Assembly: GCF_030268685.1 (NCBI RefSeq)
Contig: NZ_BSRQ01000021.1
Coordinates: 1 to 64,000 of the forward strand
Reading direction: 5' to 3'
DNA length: 64,000 nt
DNA from: Microtetraspora sp. NBRC 13810
GTDB taxonomy: Bacteria; Actinomycetota; Actinomycetes; Streptosporangiales; Streptosporangiaceae
This document shows, piece after piece, positions 15,547 through 23,990 of the stretch. Every line of letters starts with the position of its first letter. Within the stretch, counting starts at the first letter, position 1. A program made the translations under genes and the position numbers. The notes under the pieces are model-generated. The model had not been told where the DNA came from. It ran no database searches and saw only the letters and a list, made by a program, of their open reading frames with translations.

Positions 15547-16284
15547 GTGCTCGGCACCGTCGCCATCCGCTCCAACATGGCCCTGCTCCGCCACGCCAGG
15601 GGCATGGTCGCGCTGACCGCCGGGCGGCACGAGGAGGCCTTCGGCCACCTGTGGCGGGTGTACGACCCCGGGGACACCACGTTCCACTCCACCTGGCGCC
15701 ACTGGATGATCAGCGATCTGGCCGACGCCGCCGTCACCGACGCGCACCGCGAGACCGCCCGGTCGGCCCTGGCCGAACTGGAGGACATCGGCGCGCGCAC
15801 CCCGGCGCCGCTCCTGCACGCGGGACTGCGCTACGCCCGGGCGGTGCTGGCCGACGACGACGGCGCCGAACGGCTCTACCTCGACGCCCTGGCCGCCGAC
15901 CTGTCCGAATGGCCGATCGCCCGGGCCCGGCTCCTGCTGGCCTACGGCGTGTGGTTACGCCGCCAGCGCCGCATCCTGGACGCCCGCGTCCCCCTGCGTA
16001 CCGCCCGCGACAGCTGCGACGCCCTCGGCCTGCTGGCGTGGGGCGAGAAGGCCCGCCAGGAACTGCGCGCCACCGGCGAGAGCAGCGAGACCCGCGTGCC
16101 CACCACGACCGAACAGCTCACCCCTCAGGAACTGCACATCGCCAAGCTGGCCGCCGGCGGGCTGTCGAACCGCGAGATCGGCCAGCAGCTCTACCTGTCG
16201 CACCGCACCGTGAGCACCCACCTGTACCGCCTGTTCCGCAAACTCGGCATCACCTCACGGGGCCAGCTTCGCGACATCCTCTGA
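15547..16284 (+). pseudogene. C-terminal part of a large LuxR-family regulator
   Basis: The frame encodes about 245 residues: a TPR-like helical region (AGRHEEAFGHLWRVYDPGD, then repeats of ARSALAELEDIG type) followed by a complete LuxR helix-turn-helix at the end, LTPQELHIAKLAAGGLSNRE with IGQQLYLSHRTVSTHLYRLF. Full-length LAL-type regulators carry an N-terminal AAA+ ATPase domain, which is absent; the open frame starts exactly where the MFS remnant ends. A GTG at 15547 could still allow a short DNA-binding protein to be made. I regard it as half of a fusion scar. Confidence 0.72.
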
Positions 16285-16366
16285 CCTCGGCGGGTATCCG
16301 TCACCCGGCTTACGTCAGGCTCCGCGGCGCCCTGCCCGCCGGACTCCCCCGGGCCGAGCGGGATCG

Positions 16367-16647
16367 CTAGGGATGCTGTCGCCGGCCGCGGAGGCTCTCC
16401 AGCGCGTCCGCGACCTCCCGGACCTGCTCGGGCCGCCGGGCGCACCAGTCGGAGACACCGTTGAACCATCCGTTCCAGACGACGCCGACCACGTCGGCGG
16501 TGATCTCCTCCCGCCGTGCACGAGAGCGGTGAGATCACCCACTTCGGGGTCGTACTCGTCCTCGGGAGCCCCCATGCCCAGCAGACCTTCGGGGTCGTAC
16601 CGGTTGATCAACGCGCGGACGGCGGCGGCTACCCGATCATCGGTCAT
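16367..16647 (-). pseudogene. small conserved hypothetical gene with one-base frameshift
   Basis: The first frame reads MTDDRVAAAVRALINRYDPE to GDLTALVHGG and then turns into Arg/Ser/Pro-rich nonsense. Restoring one G in the run at 16510-16512 (C on the plus strand) gives EEITADVVGVVWNGWFNGVS followed by DWCARRPEQVREVADALESL and a stop at 16367, a sensible acidic 93-residue protein. The split therefore looks like a one-base deletion, either real or a sequencing error in a homopolymer. The corrected protein resembles small immunity-like or DUF1871-like proteins, but I do not recognise it firmly. Confidence 0.65.
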
Positions 16648-16699
16648 GGCTCCAGCATGCCTCTGCCGGATGTGCGCGTGGTGCGTCCAGGGCCCCCCT

Positions 16700-17548
16700 C
16701 TACCGGTGGCCGCTGTGGGCGAGGGGCCCCGGCGCCCGGAGCATGTCGAGTGCCGTGGCCTCGGGGGAGCCCGGTTCGGCCGAGTACACGAGTACGGTCT
16801 GGCTGGTGTCGGGGAGGAGGAGGGTGTCGCAGTCGAGCGTGATCGTGCCCAGGTCGGGATGCCGGATGCTCTTGGTCGCGGCGCGCCACGGGGCGGATCG
16901 CCCCTCCCGCCAGAGCTCGTCGAACCGCCGGCTGCCAGCGCGCAGCTCCGCGATCAGCCGTGCCAGGTCGTGGTCGCCGGGATAGCGGGCGCGGGCGGCG
17001 CGCAGCGTGCCGACCGAGGCGCGGGCGGCGGCGTCCTCCTCGTCCGCGTTCGCGGCGACCTGGCAGCGGCTGCTCCCGAGGAACCGTTGCCAGACGAGGT
17101 TGCGTCGCTGCCGCGGCCACGCGGACATGTCGCCCTGCAGCGCTGCCCCGAGGGGATTCCAGGCCAGCACGTCGCCCTTGGCCGACAGCACCAGCACGGG
17201 CAGGCCGGCCATGCGGTCCAGCAGCCGGAACACGCTCGGCCCCACGCTCATCGCGATACGCCCGGCCGGGGGCGGTTCGTGGCCGGCCAGGCGGAAGAGC
17301 TGGTCGCGGTCGTCGTCGTCGAGCCGCAGGGCCCGGGCCAGCGCGGCGATGACCTGGCTCGACGGCCGCGGCCCGCGCCCCTGTTCGAGCCGGACCACGT
17401 AGTCGACGCTCAGGTCCGCGAGCGTGGCGACCTCCTCCCGGCGCAGGCCCGGCACCTGACGGCGCGGCCCCGCCGGGAGGCCGACGTCCTGTGGTCGCAC
17501 GCGAGCCCGGGCGGTGCGGAGGACGTCGGCGAGTTCGGCACGGTTCAC
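16700..17548 (-). CDS. XRE-family regulator with MmyB-like ligand domain
   Basis: A 282-residue regulator. The N-terminal helix-turn-helix spans about residues 8-75 (LRREEVATLADLSVDYVVRL then EQGRG), and the remainder is the MmyB-like PAS-fold domain (PVLVLSAKGDVLAWNPLGAA, later DELWREG and IRHPDLGTITLDCDTLLLPD). Such proteins commonly repress a divergent short-chain dehydrogenase and respond to small hydrophobic ligands. Here an SDR gene starts 101 bp away on the other strand, making it the likely target. The start is GTG next to GAAGG. Confidence 0.9.
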   Translation of the reverse strand: MNRAELADVLRTARARVRPQDVGLPAGPRRQVPGLRREEVATLADLSVDYVVRLEQGRGPRPSSQVIAALARALRLDDDDRDQLFRLAGHEPPPAGRIAMSVGPSVFRLLDRMAGLPVLVLSAKGDVLAWNPLGAALQGDMSAWPRQRRNLVWQRFLGSSRCQVAANADEEDAAARASVGTLRAARARYPGDHDLARLIAELRAGSRRFDELWREGRSAPWRAATKSIRHPDLGTITLDCDTLLLPDTSQTVLVYSAEPGSPEATALDMLRAPGPLAHSGHR

Positions 17549-17649
17549 CCTTCAATCATGCCGTACGCCCCCTGCCGGGGGGTGGTACCGCGGGTCCCAT
17601 GCCCCGGCGGCCCTGGCGGGCGGGACCGCGCGCCCCGACGATCGAACGC

Positions 17650-18372
17650 ATGACAGACGTGAGACCGGTGGCGCTGGTCACCGGGGCGAACAAGGGGCTG
17701 GGCCGGGAGACCGTACGCCGCCTGGCCGGAAGTGGCTGGCTGGTCCTCCTGGCCGCGAGAGACCGGGAACGCGGTACGCAGGCCGCGGCGACGCTGGCGG
17801 ACGAGGGGCTCGACGTGGAGTTCGTCGAGCTCGACGTGACCTCGGACGAATCCGCGGAGGCGGCCGTGCGGGCCGTCGCCGAACGCGTGGATCACCTGGA
17901 TGCGCTGGTCAACAACGCGGGGGTCGCCGGCCCCATGCTGGACCCGGCCGACGTGGAAGCCGCCGCGCTACGGAGGCTGTACGAGGTCAACGTGTTCGGT
18001 CAGGTACGGGTCACCCGCGCGTTCCTGCCGCTGCTGCGGAAGTCGGAGCGGCCCCGCATCGTCATGGTGTCCAGCGCGCTCGCCTCGCTGGAGCACGCGA
18101 GCGACCCCGCCCGCCCCGAGTACGGCTTCCTGAGCCTGGACTACGCCTCGTCGAAGGCGGCACTCAACATGATCGTGTCCCAGTACGCCCGGGCGCTGCC
18201 CGGGTTCAAGGTCAACGCCGCGGACCCGGGCAACCCCGCCACCGACATGAACCGGCACACGGGTGTGCACACCGTCGCCGAGGGCGTCGAGGCGATCATC
18301 AGGCTGGCTACCCTGGACGATGACGGGCCGACCGGCGGCTTCTTCGACCGTAACGGCCCCGTCCCCTGGTAG
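17650..18372 (+). CDS. SDR-family oxidoreductase
   Basis: Classical short-chain dehydrogenase of 240 residues: TGANKGLGRE cofactor loop at residue 10, NNAGVAG near 88, VMVSSALASL, and the catalytic YASSK at about 163. It belongs to the subgroup often placed divergent from MmyB-like regulators. The ATG at 17650 was chosen because the cofactor site follows within ten residues; the upstream open frame is not family-like. The small hypothetical gene 18381-18749 follows after 8 bp and is probably cotranscribed. Substrate unknown. Confidence 0.88.
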   Translation: MTDVRPVALVTGANKGLGRETVRRLAGSGWLVLLAARDRERGTQAAATLADEGLDVEFVELDVTSDESAEAAVRAVAERVDHLDALVNNAGVAGPMLDPADVEAAALRRLYEVNVFGQVRVTRAFLPLLRKSERPRIVMVSSALASLEHASDPARPEYGFLSLDYASSKAALNMIVSQYARALPGFKVNAADPGNPATDMNRHTGVHTVAEGVEAIIRLATLDDDGPTGGFFDRNGPVPW

Positions 18373-18380
18373 GAGCGAGA

Positions 18381-18749
18381 ATGACCACCATCTTGACCAT
18401 CGGACTGCACCCGGGCGCGATCGACTACACCGGGTTTCCCGGGCTCGACGAGGCGACGCTCACCGCACGGATCGAGCAGGGCCACGCGGCTCTGCGGGCG
18501 GCGGGCTTCGACGCGGTGTCATGCCTGGTCGGCACCGACCCGGACGAGGCGGAGCGGACCGTCCGGGAGCAATTGGCCCAGGGCCCCTTCGGCGTGGTCA
18601 TGATCGGAGGCGGCGTGCGCATGTCCCCTGAGCACACCCTCCTGTTCGAACGGCTGATCAACGTCCTGGTGGCGACGACACCCGGAATCCGGTTCTGCTT
18701 CAACACCTCACCGGAGACGACGATCGACGCCATCCGCCGCTGGATCTAG
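18381..18749 (+). CDS. conserved hypothetical protein
   Basis: A 122-residue soluble protein starting MTTILTIGLHPGAIDYTGFP, with a predicted alternation of strands and helices (VSCLVGTDPDEAERTVREQL, then FGVVMIGGGVRMSPEHTLLF) suggesting a small Rossmann-like fold. It lies 8 bp after the SDR gene with a GGAGCGAGA motif before the ATG. Similar proteins appear beside oxidoreductases in many bacteria, but no activity is known to me. No signal, membrane span or metal motif is visible. Confidence 0.7.
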   Translation: MTTILTIGLHPGAIDYTGFPGLDEATLTARIEQGHAALRAAGFDAVSCLVGTDPDEAERTVREQLAQGPFGVVMIGGGVRMSPEHTLLFERLINVLVATTPGIRFCFNTSPETTIDAIRRWI

Positions 18750-18843
18750 GCGGGCGTCCTGCCGGGACACGGCTGGGGGCGAGTGCGTACGGCATGCATG
18801 ACGGGCTCGCGCGGCCCGTACGCGGGCGCGTCCGCGGCCCGCC

Positions 18844-19545
18844 TCACGTGGCCGCGCCGCCGGGCCGGTCCAGTCCGGCCGCGAGCTCGGTGATCACCGC
18901 GTCGATCCGCCGGCCGAGCAGGGCCGTGTCCAGCGGCCGGTCCGAGCCCGCGGTCTGCTGGAGCCACTGGTCCACGACGACGCGGAGCGCCGTCAGGACC
19001 GCGGCCGCGCACAGGAGCGGATAGACGGACTCTTCAGACCGTCCGGCTGCCGGGTCTTCGATGTGGTCGGCGATCGCCTCCGCCAGGGCCTTCTCCTGGG
19101 CGGCGAGCACGGCCAGCTGCTGGGGTACCAGCGTGGGCGCGGCGCGGATCAGTTCCAGTGCCCGGATGTGGTCGCGGCTGACGGCGTCGCTCTGGTTCAT
19201 CGCGATCAGCACCGCCTCGCGGAACGCCCGCAGGACCGTCTCCGTCCGCGGCCGGGCCCTGAACTGGGCGATGAGCTCCTGCGCACCGGCCGACAGGGAG
19301 GCCACGATCGCTTCTTCCTTGCTGGAGAAGTAGTTGAAGAAGGTCCGCAGCGCGATGTCGGCCTCGTCGGCTATCTGCTCGACGGTGACGTTCTCGACAC
19401 CGTGGCGCACGGACAGGCGGAGCGCGGCCTCGCGCAGTGCGGCGCGGGTGGCCTGCTTCTTCCGTTCGCGGCGACCGGCGACCGGCGGCGCGTCACCCGC
19501 CACGGCCGGCCGGGCCCGCTCACCGCCCGGTGCGGGCTGAACCAC
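18844..19545 (-). CDS. TetR/AcrR-family regulator (P450-linked)
   Basis: TetR-type protein with an unstructured 30-residue start, then a canonical helix-turn-helix: RERKKQATRAALREAALRLS, VENVTVEQIADEADIALRTF, FNYFSSKEEAI. The C-terminal domain is the usual helical ligand-binding part. I chose the GTG at 19545, six bases after an AAGGAGG site; a GTG at 19566 is an alternative. It follows the P450 gene in the same direction with 150 bp between, including a hairpin. It is the best local candidate for binding the 32-bp palindrome upstream of the P450. Confidence 0.85.
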   Translation of the reverse strand: MVQPAPGGERARPAVAGDAPPVAGRRERKKQATRAALREAALRLSVRHGVENVTVEQIADEADIALRTFFNYFSSKEEAIVASLSAGAQELIAQFRARPRTETVLRAFREAVLIAMNQSDAVSRDHIRALELIRAAPTLVPQQLAVLAAQEKALAEAIADHIEDPAAGRSEESVYPLLCAAAVLTALRVVVDQWLQQTAGSDRPLDTALLGRRIDAVITELAAGLDRPGGAAT

Positions 19546-19640
19546 TCCGGCCTCCTTCTCCACCACGGTCTCTCATTATGGGTGGCCGGAGGCGGCGTCG
19601 GCACGGCCGACGTGCCGCCGGAGCGGACCCGAGCGGACCC

Positions 19641-19666
19641 GGGCCGGTGCGGGCCGGCACCGGCCC
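19641..19666 (-). terminator. GC-rich hairpin downstream of the P450 gene
   Basis: Perfect 10-bp arms GGGCCGGTGC and GCACCGGCCC around a 6-nt loop, 32 bp beyond the P450 stop. There is no T-tract, so it may be an L-shaped actinobacterial terminator, an attenuator, or an mRNA-stabilising structure between P450 and tetR. Confidence 0.45.
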
Positions 19667-19697
19667 GGCACCCGCGTTCAGCGGCCCGGGCCGCCGG

Positions 19698-21002
19698 TCA
19701 CGCCGGAGCGGGTCCGGACCAGGTCACCGGCAGCGAGTGCACGCCGAAGATGAGCATCTCGTCGCGCAGCGGCACCTGCTCGGCGGGTACGGTCAGCCGC
19801 AGGTCCGGCAGGCGAGTGATCAGCTCCCTGAGGCCGACCTGCATCTCGACGCGGGCAAGCTGCTGCCCCAGGCACTGGTGGACGCCGTGCCCGAAGGCCA
19901 GGTGCGGGGCGCGGGGGCGGTGTACGTCCAGCCGGTCGGGGTGGGGCCAGTGCTGCGGATCACGGTTGGCCTCGGGCGTGGCGATCACGACCGTGGCACC
20001 GGCCGGGATGCCCACCCCGCCCAGGGTGACGGGCTCGGTTGTGACGCGGCTCACGCCGAGCTGGATGATGGCCAGGTAGCGCAGCAGTTCCTCGACCGCG
20101 TTGTCGATCAGGGTGGGGTCGTCCCGCAGCGCGGCGAGCTGCTGGGGGTGTTCCAGCAGGGCGAAGGCGCCCAGGCCCAGCATGTTGGCGGTGGTCTCGT
20201 GGCCGGCGCCGAGCAGGACGAGGGCGATGTCGACGAGCTGGGCGTCGGTCAGCGGCGGGTCGGCGTCGTGGACGAGGCCGGACAGCATGTCGTCGGCGGG
20301 GTTGGCCCGCTTGTCCGCGACCAGGCGCTGCATGAACGCGTACAGCTCGGCGCTCGCCCGGGCTCGCTCCTCGGCGGTGGCGTTGGCGTTGAGTCCGACG
20401 GCGGTGCGTTCCTGGAACTCGCCCCGGTCGGCGTAGTCGACGCCGAGCATCTCGCAGATGACCAGCGAGGGCAGCGGCAGCGCGAACGCCTGGACGAGGT
20501 CGGCCTCGGTGCCGGCCGCCTTCATCGCCTCGATGTGCTCGACGGCGATCTCGGTGACGCGTGACTCCAGCGCCCGCATCCGCCGCACGGTGAACTGGCC
20601 GGTCAGCAGCCGGCGGATCCGGGTGTGCTCGGGCGGGTCCATGAAGATGAAGAAGCCGTCCTCGCGGGCGGCGGGGGCCGTGTCCGGCTCCGGCGTCGTG
20701 GCCGCCATCTCGGCCACCTCGTGCGGTTGCAGCGACGTGACGTCGCGATGGCGGACCTTGTCGGCGCTGAAGCGCGCGTCCGACAACACCGTGCGAGCCT
20801 CCTCGAAGCCGGTCACCAGCCACGCCTGGGCGCCGTTGAGCAGGTGCAGCGGCCGGACGGCGTCCTGGCCGCGCCGCGCCCGCAGGCCGGCCGGCGGATC
20901 GAACGGGCAGCCGCCGCGCTCGACCATGTCCGCGGGCAGGATCCGGCGCATCGCCGTGGGGCCGGCGGCCGGGGACTCCTCGGTCAAGCTGCTGTCGTTC
21001 AT
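19698..21002 (-). CDS. cytochrome P450
   Basis: Bacterial class I P450 of about 434 residues, close to CYP105/107-type enzymes. The I-helix oxygen motif is LGAGHETTANML near residue 260, and the haem-binding loop is LAFGHGVHQCLGQQLARVEM near 370 with the thiolate Cys. The ExxR and PERF-like regions precede it. It needs a ferredoxin and reductase from elsewhere; none is adjacent. I used the ATG at 21002, which has AGGA at a good distance; a GTG at 21008 is possible. The 32-bp palindrome upstream implies tight repression. Substrate cannot be predicted. Confidence 0.92.
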   Translation of the reverse strand: MNDSSLTEESPAAGPTAMRRILPADMVERGGCPFDPPAGLRARRGQDAVRPLHLLNGAQAWLVTGFEEARTVLSDARFSADKVRHRDVTSLQPHEVAEMAATTPEPDTAPAAREDGFFIFMDPPEHTRIRRLLTGQFTVRRMRALESRVTEIAVEHIEAMKAAGTEADLVQAFALPLPSLVICEMLGVDYADRGEFQERTAVGLNANATAEERARASAELYAFMQRLVADKRANPADDMLSGLVHDADPPLTDAQLVDIALVLLGAGHETTANMLGLGAFALLEHPQQLAALRDDPTLIDNAVEELLRYLAIIQLGVSRVTTEPVTLGGVGIPAGATVVIATPEANRDPQHWPHPDRLDVHRPRAPHLAFGHGVHQCLGQQLARVEMQVGLRELITRLPDLRLTVPAEQVPLRDEMLIFGVHSLPVTWSGPAPA

Positions 21003-21074
21003 CGGCACATCCTGTTCTCGGGCGGAGCCGCCGAACCGTCGTCCGCGGCGGAGGACGAGCCCACCCTACAAAAG

Positions 21075-21106
21075 ATGCACGACACGCATCAATGCGTGTC
21101 GTGCAT
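21075..21106. promoter_or_regulatory. 32-bp perfect palindrome, operator of the P450 gene
   Basis: Two perfect 15-bp arms, ATGCACGACACGCAT and ATGCGTGTCGTGCAT, separated by CA. It sits 73 bp upstream of the P450 start, where a promoter would be. Length and symmetry suit two stacked TetR dimers. A second copy was not seen at the tetR gene. Confidence 0.75.
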
Positions 21107-21131
21107 GAAACCTGGACCACGGGCACCCCTG

Positions 21132-21797
21132 TCAGCGGTGAGCGCCCACCGCGAGAAGCCGGTCGGCGCCGCGCTGGAACTCGTACGGCACCCGGCGTAT
21201 CTCACTGCTCAGGCCCGCGGCCTCCAGATCGACACGCAACCGGTCGAGGAACATCACCCGTTCACCCGCGCCCCGGTGCACGATCGGGAAGATCCTGACC
21301 TCGCCGCGGCACACCCGGCTCATCTCCAGGATCGCGGCCCTGTGCCATGCCAGGTCGAACCGGTCGGCCCAGGTGAACAGCAGGTGCGAGCACAACACCA
21401 GGTCGACGCTGCCGTCCGCGAACGGGAGACATGGCAGGGCCGCCGCCAGGTAGGAGCCCGGCCGCCGGCGCAGGTCGGCGATGAACTCGACGCCGGCGGC
21501 CGATCTCACCTCGCCGTACCGTTCCGCCGTGCCGTACCAGTCCCACACGAACCGGTCCGCGTTCGCGCGCACCATCGCGCGGGCCCGCTCCTGATCGCCA
21601 CGCAGCAGGCCGGCGAGCACGTCCGGGCCGTGGGCATAGCCGGGGTCGGCCGCCACGACCCTGGCCCCGGCGCCGGCGGCCCCCGCGGCGAAGCTGGAGG
21701 CGCCGCCCCCGCAGTCGAGCACGACACCGCGCAGATCACCGTCGCCGAGCGCGAACATCGCACGGTACTCGCCGAACGACCGAGACGTGATGATCAC
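21132..21797 (-). CDS. class I SAM-dependent methyltransferase
   Basis: A 221-residue Rossmann methyltransferase. VVLDCGGGASSFAAGAAGAG near residue 24 is the SAM motif I, ARVVAADPGY motif II, and LPFADGSVDLVLCSHLLFTW near 127 motif IV/post-IV. The start was placed at GTG 21797 because an AGGAGCAGGA ribosome-binding site precedes it and the family begins there; the same frame is open for a further 1.3 kb with no homology. The substrate (small molecule or protein) is unknown. The P450 gene starts just beyond its stop, in the same direction, with the palindrome between. Confidence 0.82.
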   Translation of the reverse strand: MIITSRSFGEYRAMFALGDGDLRGVVLDCGGGASSFAAGAAGAGARVVAADPGYAHGPDVLAGLLRGDQERARAMVRANADRFVWDWYGTAERYGEVRSAAGVEFIADLRRRPGSYLAAALPCLPFADGSVDLVLCSHLLFTWADRFDLAWHRAAILEMSRVCRGEVRIFPIVHRGAGERVMFLDRLRVDLEAAGLSSEIRRVPYEFQRGADRLLAVGAHR

Positions 21798-22051
21798 TCC
21801 TGCTCCTCGCGACAGGTCCTCCACTACCGCACATCCTCGCGCGGGGCAGGTCACGGTGGCCCGGAGAACTCCCCCAGGCAAGATGATCCCCCGTTCGGAG
21901 GCGCACACCACCGCCGCAGGCGAACGGATCGCCGAAGCGCGAGCTCCCCCGGCCGCACCGAAGCACGGGCTCCGCCGCCGCACCGAAACGGTGGCTGGAG
22001 CCCGCTCTTCCCCAGGGCCGATCACTACGGCCGTGCCCGGCGTCGTCTCGG

Positions 22052-22837
22052 TCAGGTGCAGGTGACCAGGACGACGGAGATGACGGTGCAGGTGGTGGCG
22101 GCGTTGTCGTTGGCCGGGTCGGGGTCGGCCGGGGCGCTGGTGGTGCGCACGCCGGTGACGGTGGCCTGGCCCAGGGACAACAGCGACAGCGGCACCCGGA
22201 AGGACTTGGCGGCCGAGGTCCCGTCGGCGATGGCGCCGTAGGCGCAGGTGACCTTCCCGGCGGCGGTGGTGCAGCCGGGCGACAGGTTGGTCGCCGAAGT
22301 CCCCGGGGGCAGGGTGGCGGTGAGGGTGGCGGAGGCGACCGCGTCGGGGCCGGTGTTGCGGGCGGTCAGGGTGTAGCGCAGATAAGGCACCAGGATGCCC
22401 ACATGGGGCTGGGCGCCCAGGTCCACGTCGATGTCGGCGGAGCCGCCCGCGTCGGTGTAGGAGAACCCGTCGAAAAGGGTGTAGAAACTGCCGAAGCCCA
22501 GCACGGTCACATTGACCGTACCGGTCCCGGGCGGCGTGGTGGCGGTGATCGTGGTGTCGTTGACGACGGTCACCGAGGTCGCCAGGTTGTCGCCGAACTC
22601 GACCTCGCTCACCCCGTACGGATGGCAGGCGGTGTCCAGGAAGCCGTCGCCCGTGATGGTGACCGCGGTACCGCCGCCGGTCGGGCCCGTGTTGGGGGTG
22701 ACGCCGCCGACTTCGCAGTCCTGGGCGTGCGCCGCGGGCGACAGGGCGACGCCGCCGGCCATGGCCAGGAGCGCCGCGGCGGCCAGTGTCGCCAGGCGGC
22801 CGAGCCGCCGTGCACGTCCCGAGGTGGATAAGCGCAT
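22052..22837 (-). CDS. secreted IPT/TIG plus DUF11-like cell-surface protein
   Basis: A 261-residue exported protein with a long signal peptide (RLATLAAAALLAMAGGVALS then PAAHAQ, cleavage after AHA). The mature part has an Ig-like IPT/TIG domain at about 45-115 (VTPNTGPTGGGTAVTITGDG, then TATTPPGTGTVNVTVLG) and a C-terminal DUF11-like repeat (YTLTARNTGPDAVASATLTA, LPPGTSATNL). Both are extracellular beta-sandwich modules. Four Cys may form disulfides. GGGAGGAAG precedes the ATG, fixing this start. No anchor is visible, so it is probably released or bound non-covalently. Confidence 0.82.
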   Translation of the reverse strand: MRLSTSGRARRLGRLATLAAAALLAMAGGVALSPAAHAQDCEVGGVTPNTGPTGGGTAVTITGDGFLDTACHPYGVSEVEFGDNLATSVTVVNDTTITATTPPGTGTVNVTVLGFGSFYTLFDGFSYTDAGGSADIDVDLGAQPHVGILVPYLRYTLTARNTGPDAVASATLTATLPPGTSATNLSPGCTTAAGKVTCAYGAIADGTSAAKSFRVPLSLLSLGQATVTGVRTTSAPADPDPANDNAATTCTVISVVLVTCT

Positions 22838-23144
22838 CGTTGATCTTCCTCCCATGGTTACGCGCCGTCCCGGCCCCGCCCTGTGGCCGGGAACATCCGT
22901 GACGGCACGGCGAACAGGCGAGATCCGCACCCACCTGGCATGGGAAAACGCCCCTGCCGTCAGCGGGAAGGCCCATCCCCCCTATGGCGGACCCGGTCGT
23001 GACGCGCTCCCCGAGGGATCGTCTCGATGTCCATCTCGCCCGCCCGATGGTGCCCCCGTGCCAGAACCCGGGCAAGGTCCTTCGGCCAGGCGGTGCCCGG
23101 TTGGCCCAACCTGGCCAGCGGGCCACGCCCACGCCGTACTCCGG
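22838..23144. other. intergenic stretch without a recognised gene
   Basis: About 307 bp between the IPT gene and the serine-hydrolase remnant. It should contain the promoter of the IPT gene near 22860-22930. Open frames exist on both strands, but none has family-like sequence or a good ribosome-binding site. I see no repeat or RNA gene. Confidence 0.5.
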
Positions 23145-23400
23145 TCAGCCCGGCAGCGCCTGGAGGGCCACCGTGGCGAGGCGGTCGAAGGTGGCGTAGT
23201 CGCGGCGCCCAGCGGCTCGGCCACCTCCGCGCGCAGCACCTCGGAGATCCGCCTGCCGGTCGCCCGGCGCACGACCTCGCCGACGACGTAACCGAAGGAC
23301 TGAGCGTGATAGGCGGTCACGGTGCCGGGCTCCCACCAGGGCACGGCGTCTGCGATCGCGGCGCACATCCGGTCCCAGCCGGGTGTCCCACCCACGGGCC
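23145..23400 (-). pseudogene. internally deleted serine hydrolase (EstB/class C beta-lactamase family) remnant
   Basis: One leftward frame encodes the family core GWDRMCAAIADAVPWWEPGT and AYHAQSFGYVVGEVVRRATG with RISEVLRAEVAEPLG, the region around the conserved Tyr of EstB-like serine hydrolases. At about 23205 this frame ends, and a second frame continues RDYATFDRLATVALQALPG to a stop, which looks like a natural C-terminus. The SxxK nucleophile region and the whole later half are missing. This fits a deletion that joined the middle of the gene to its end out of frame. Confidence 0.65.
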
Positions 23401-23459
23401 GCACCGCCACCGGTTTATCCGGTGGCGTGCGGATCGGCCGGTCAGTAGGTTCTGTGGCC

Positions 23460-23990
23460 GTGAGTGGTCTCGGCAGGATCGGAATCCGGCGCGCGGATGA
23501 GGCGGACGCGGAGGTGATCGCACACATCCACATGACGTCCCGCGTGGCGACGATGCCGTACCTGCCGCCGCAGAGGCGCAGTCACGACCAGGTCACCCGG
23601 TGGATCGAGGAAGTCCTGCGCACGTCGCACACGTGGGTGGCGGTGCGCGACGCGGAGGTCCTCGGCTATGCCGCCCTCGCGGGAGACACGCTCGAGCACC
23701 TCTATCTGCGACCGGACGTCCGCCGCCAGGGCATCGGCACGCTCCTGCTCGACGAGGTCAGACGGCACAGCCCCGACGGGATCTCGCTGTACGTCTTCCA
23801 GGCGAACACCGACGCCCGCGCGTTCTACGAGCGCCACGGCTTCAAGGTCGTCGACGAGAGCGACGGCCACCAGAACATGGAGAACCTGCCCGACCTGACG
23901 CTGCGCTGGACGCCGGACGACTCAGCTGAGCGCCAGGCCCTCCGGACATCGGGACATGGCGGAGGGAGTGGGCGGTCAGGGCTTGGGTGA
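23460..23990 (+). CDS. GNAT-family N-acetyltransferase
   Basis: A 176-residue GNAT protein. The start GLGRIGIRRADEADAEVIAH is a typical first strand-helix; acetyl-CoA binding is at LYLRPDVRRQGIGTLLLDEV near residue 83 with the R-x-x-G-x-G/A pattern, and NTDARAFYERHGFKVV is the motif B end. The last 20 residues overlap the 3' end of the WD40 gene on the other strand by 15 bp and look like read-through sequence. The GTG at 23460 is used; a GTG at 23454 is also possible. Substrate unknown. Confidence 0.85.
   Translation: MSGLGRIGIRRADEADAEVIAHIHMTSRVATMPYLPPQRRSHDQVTRWIEEVLRTSHTWVAVRDAEVLGYAALAGDTLEHLYLRPDVRRQGIGTLLLDEVRRHSPDGISLYVFQANTDARAFYERHGFKVVDESDGHQNMENLPDLTLRWTPDDSAERQALRTSGHGGGSGRSGLG

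Noticed and set aside
21798-23132. Long in-frame N-terminal extension of the methyltransferase at 21132-21797
   Set aside because: The extension is antisense-like sequence through the IPT gene; the methyltransferase has its own GTG with a good ribosome-binding site.
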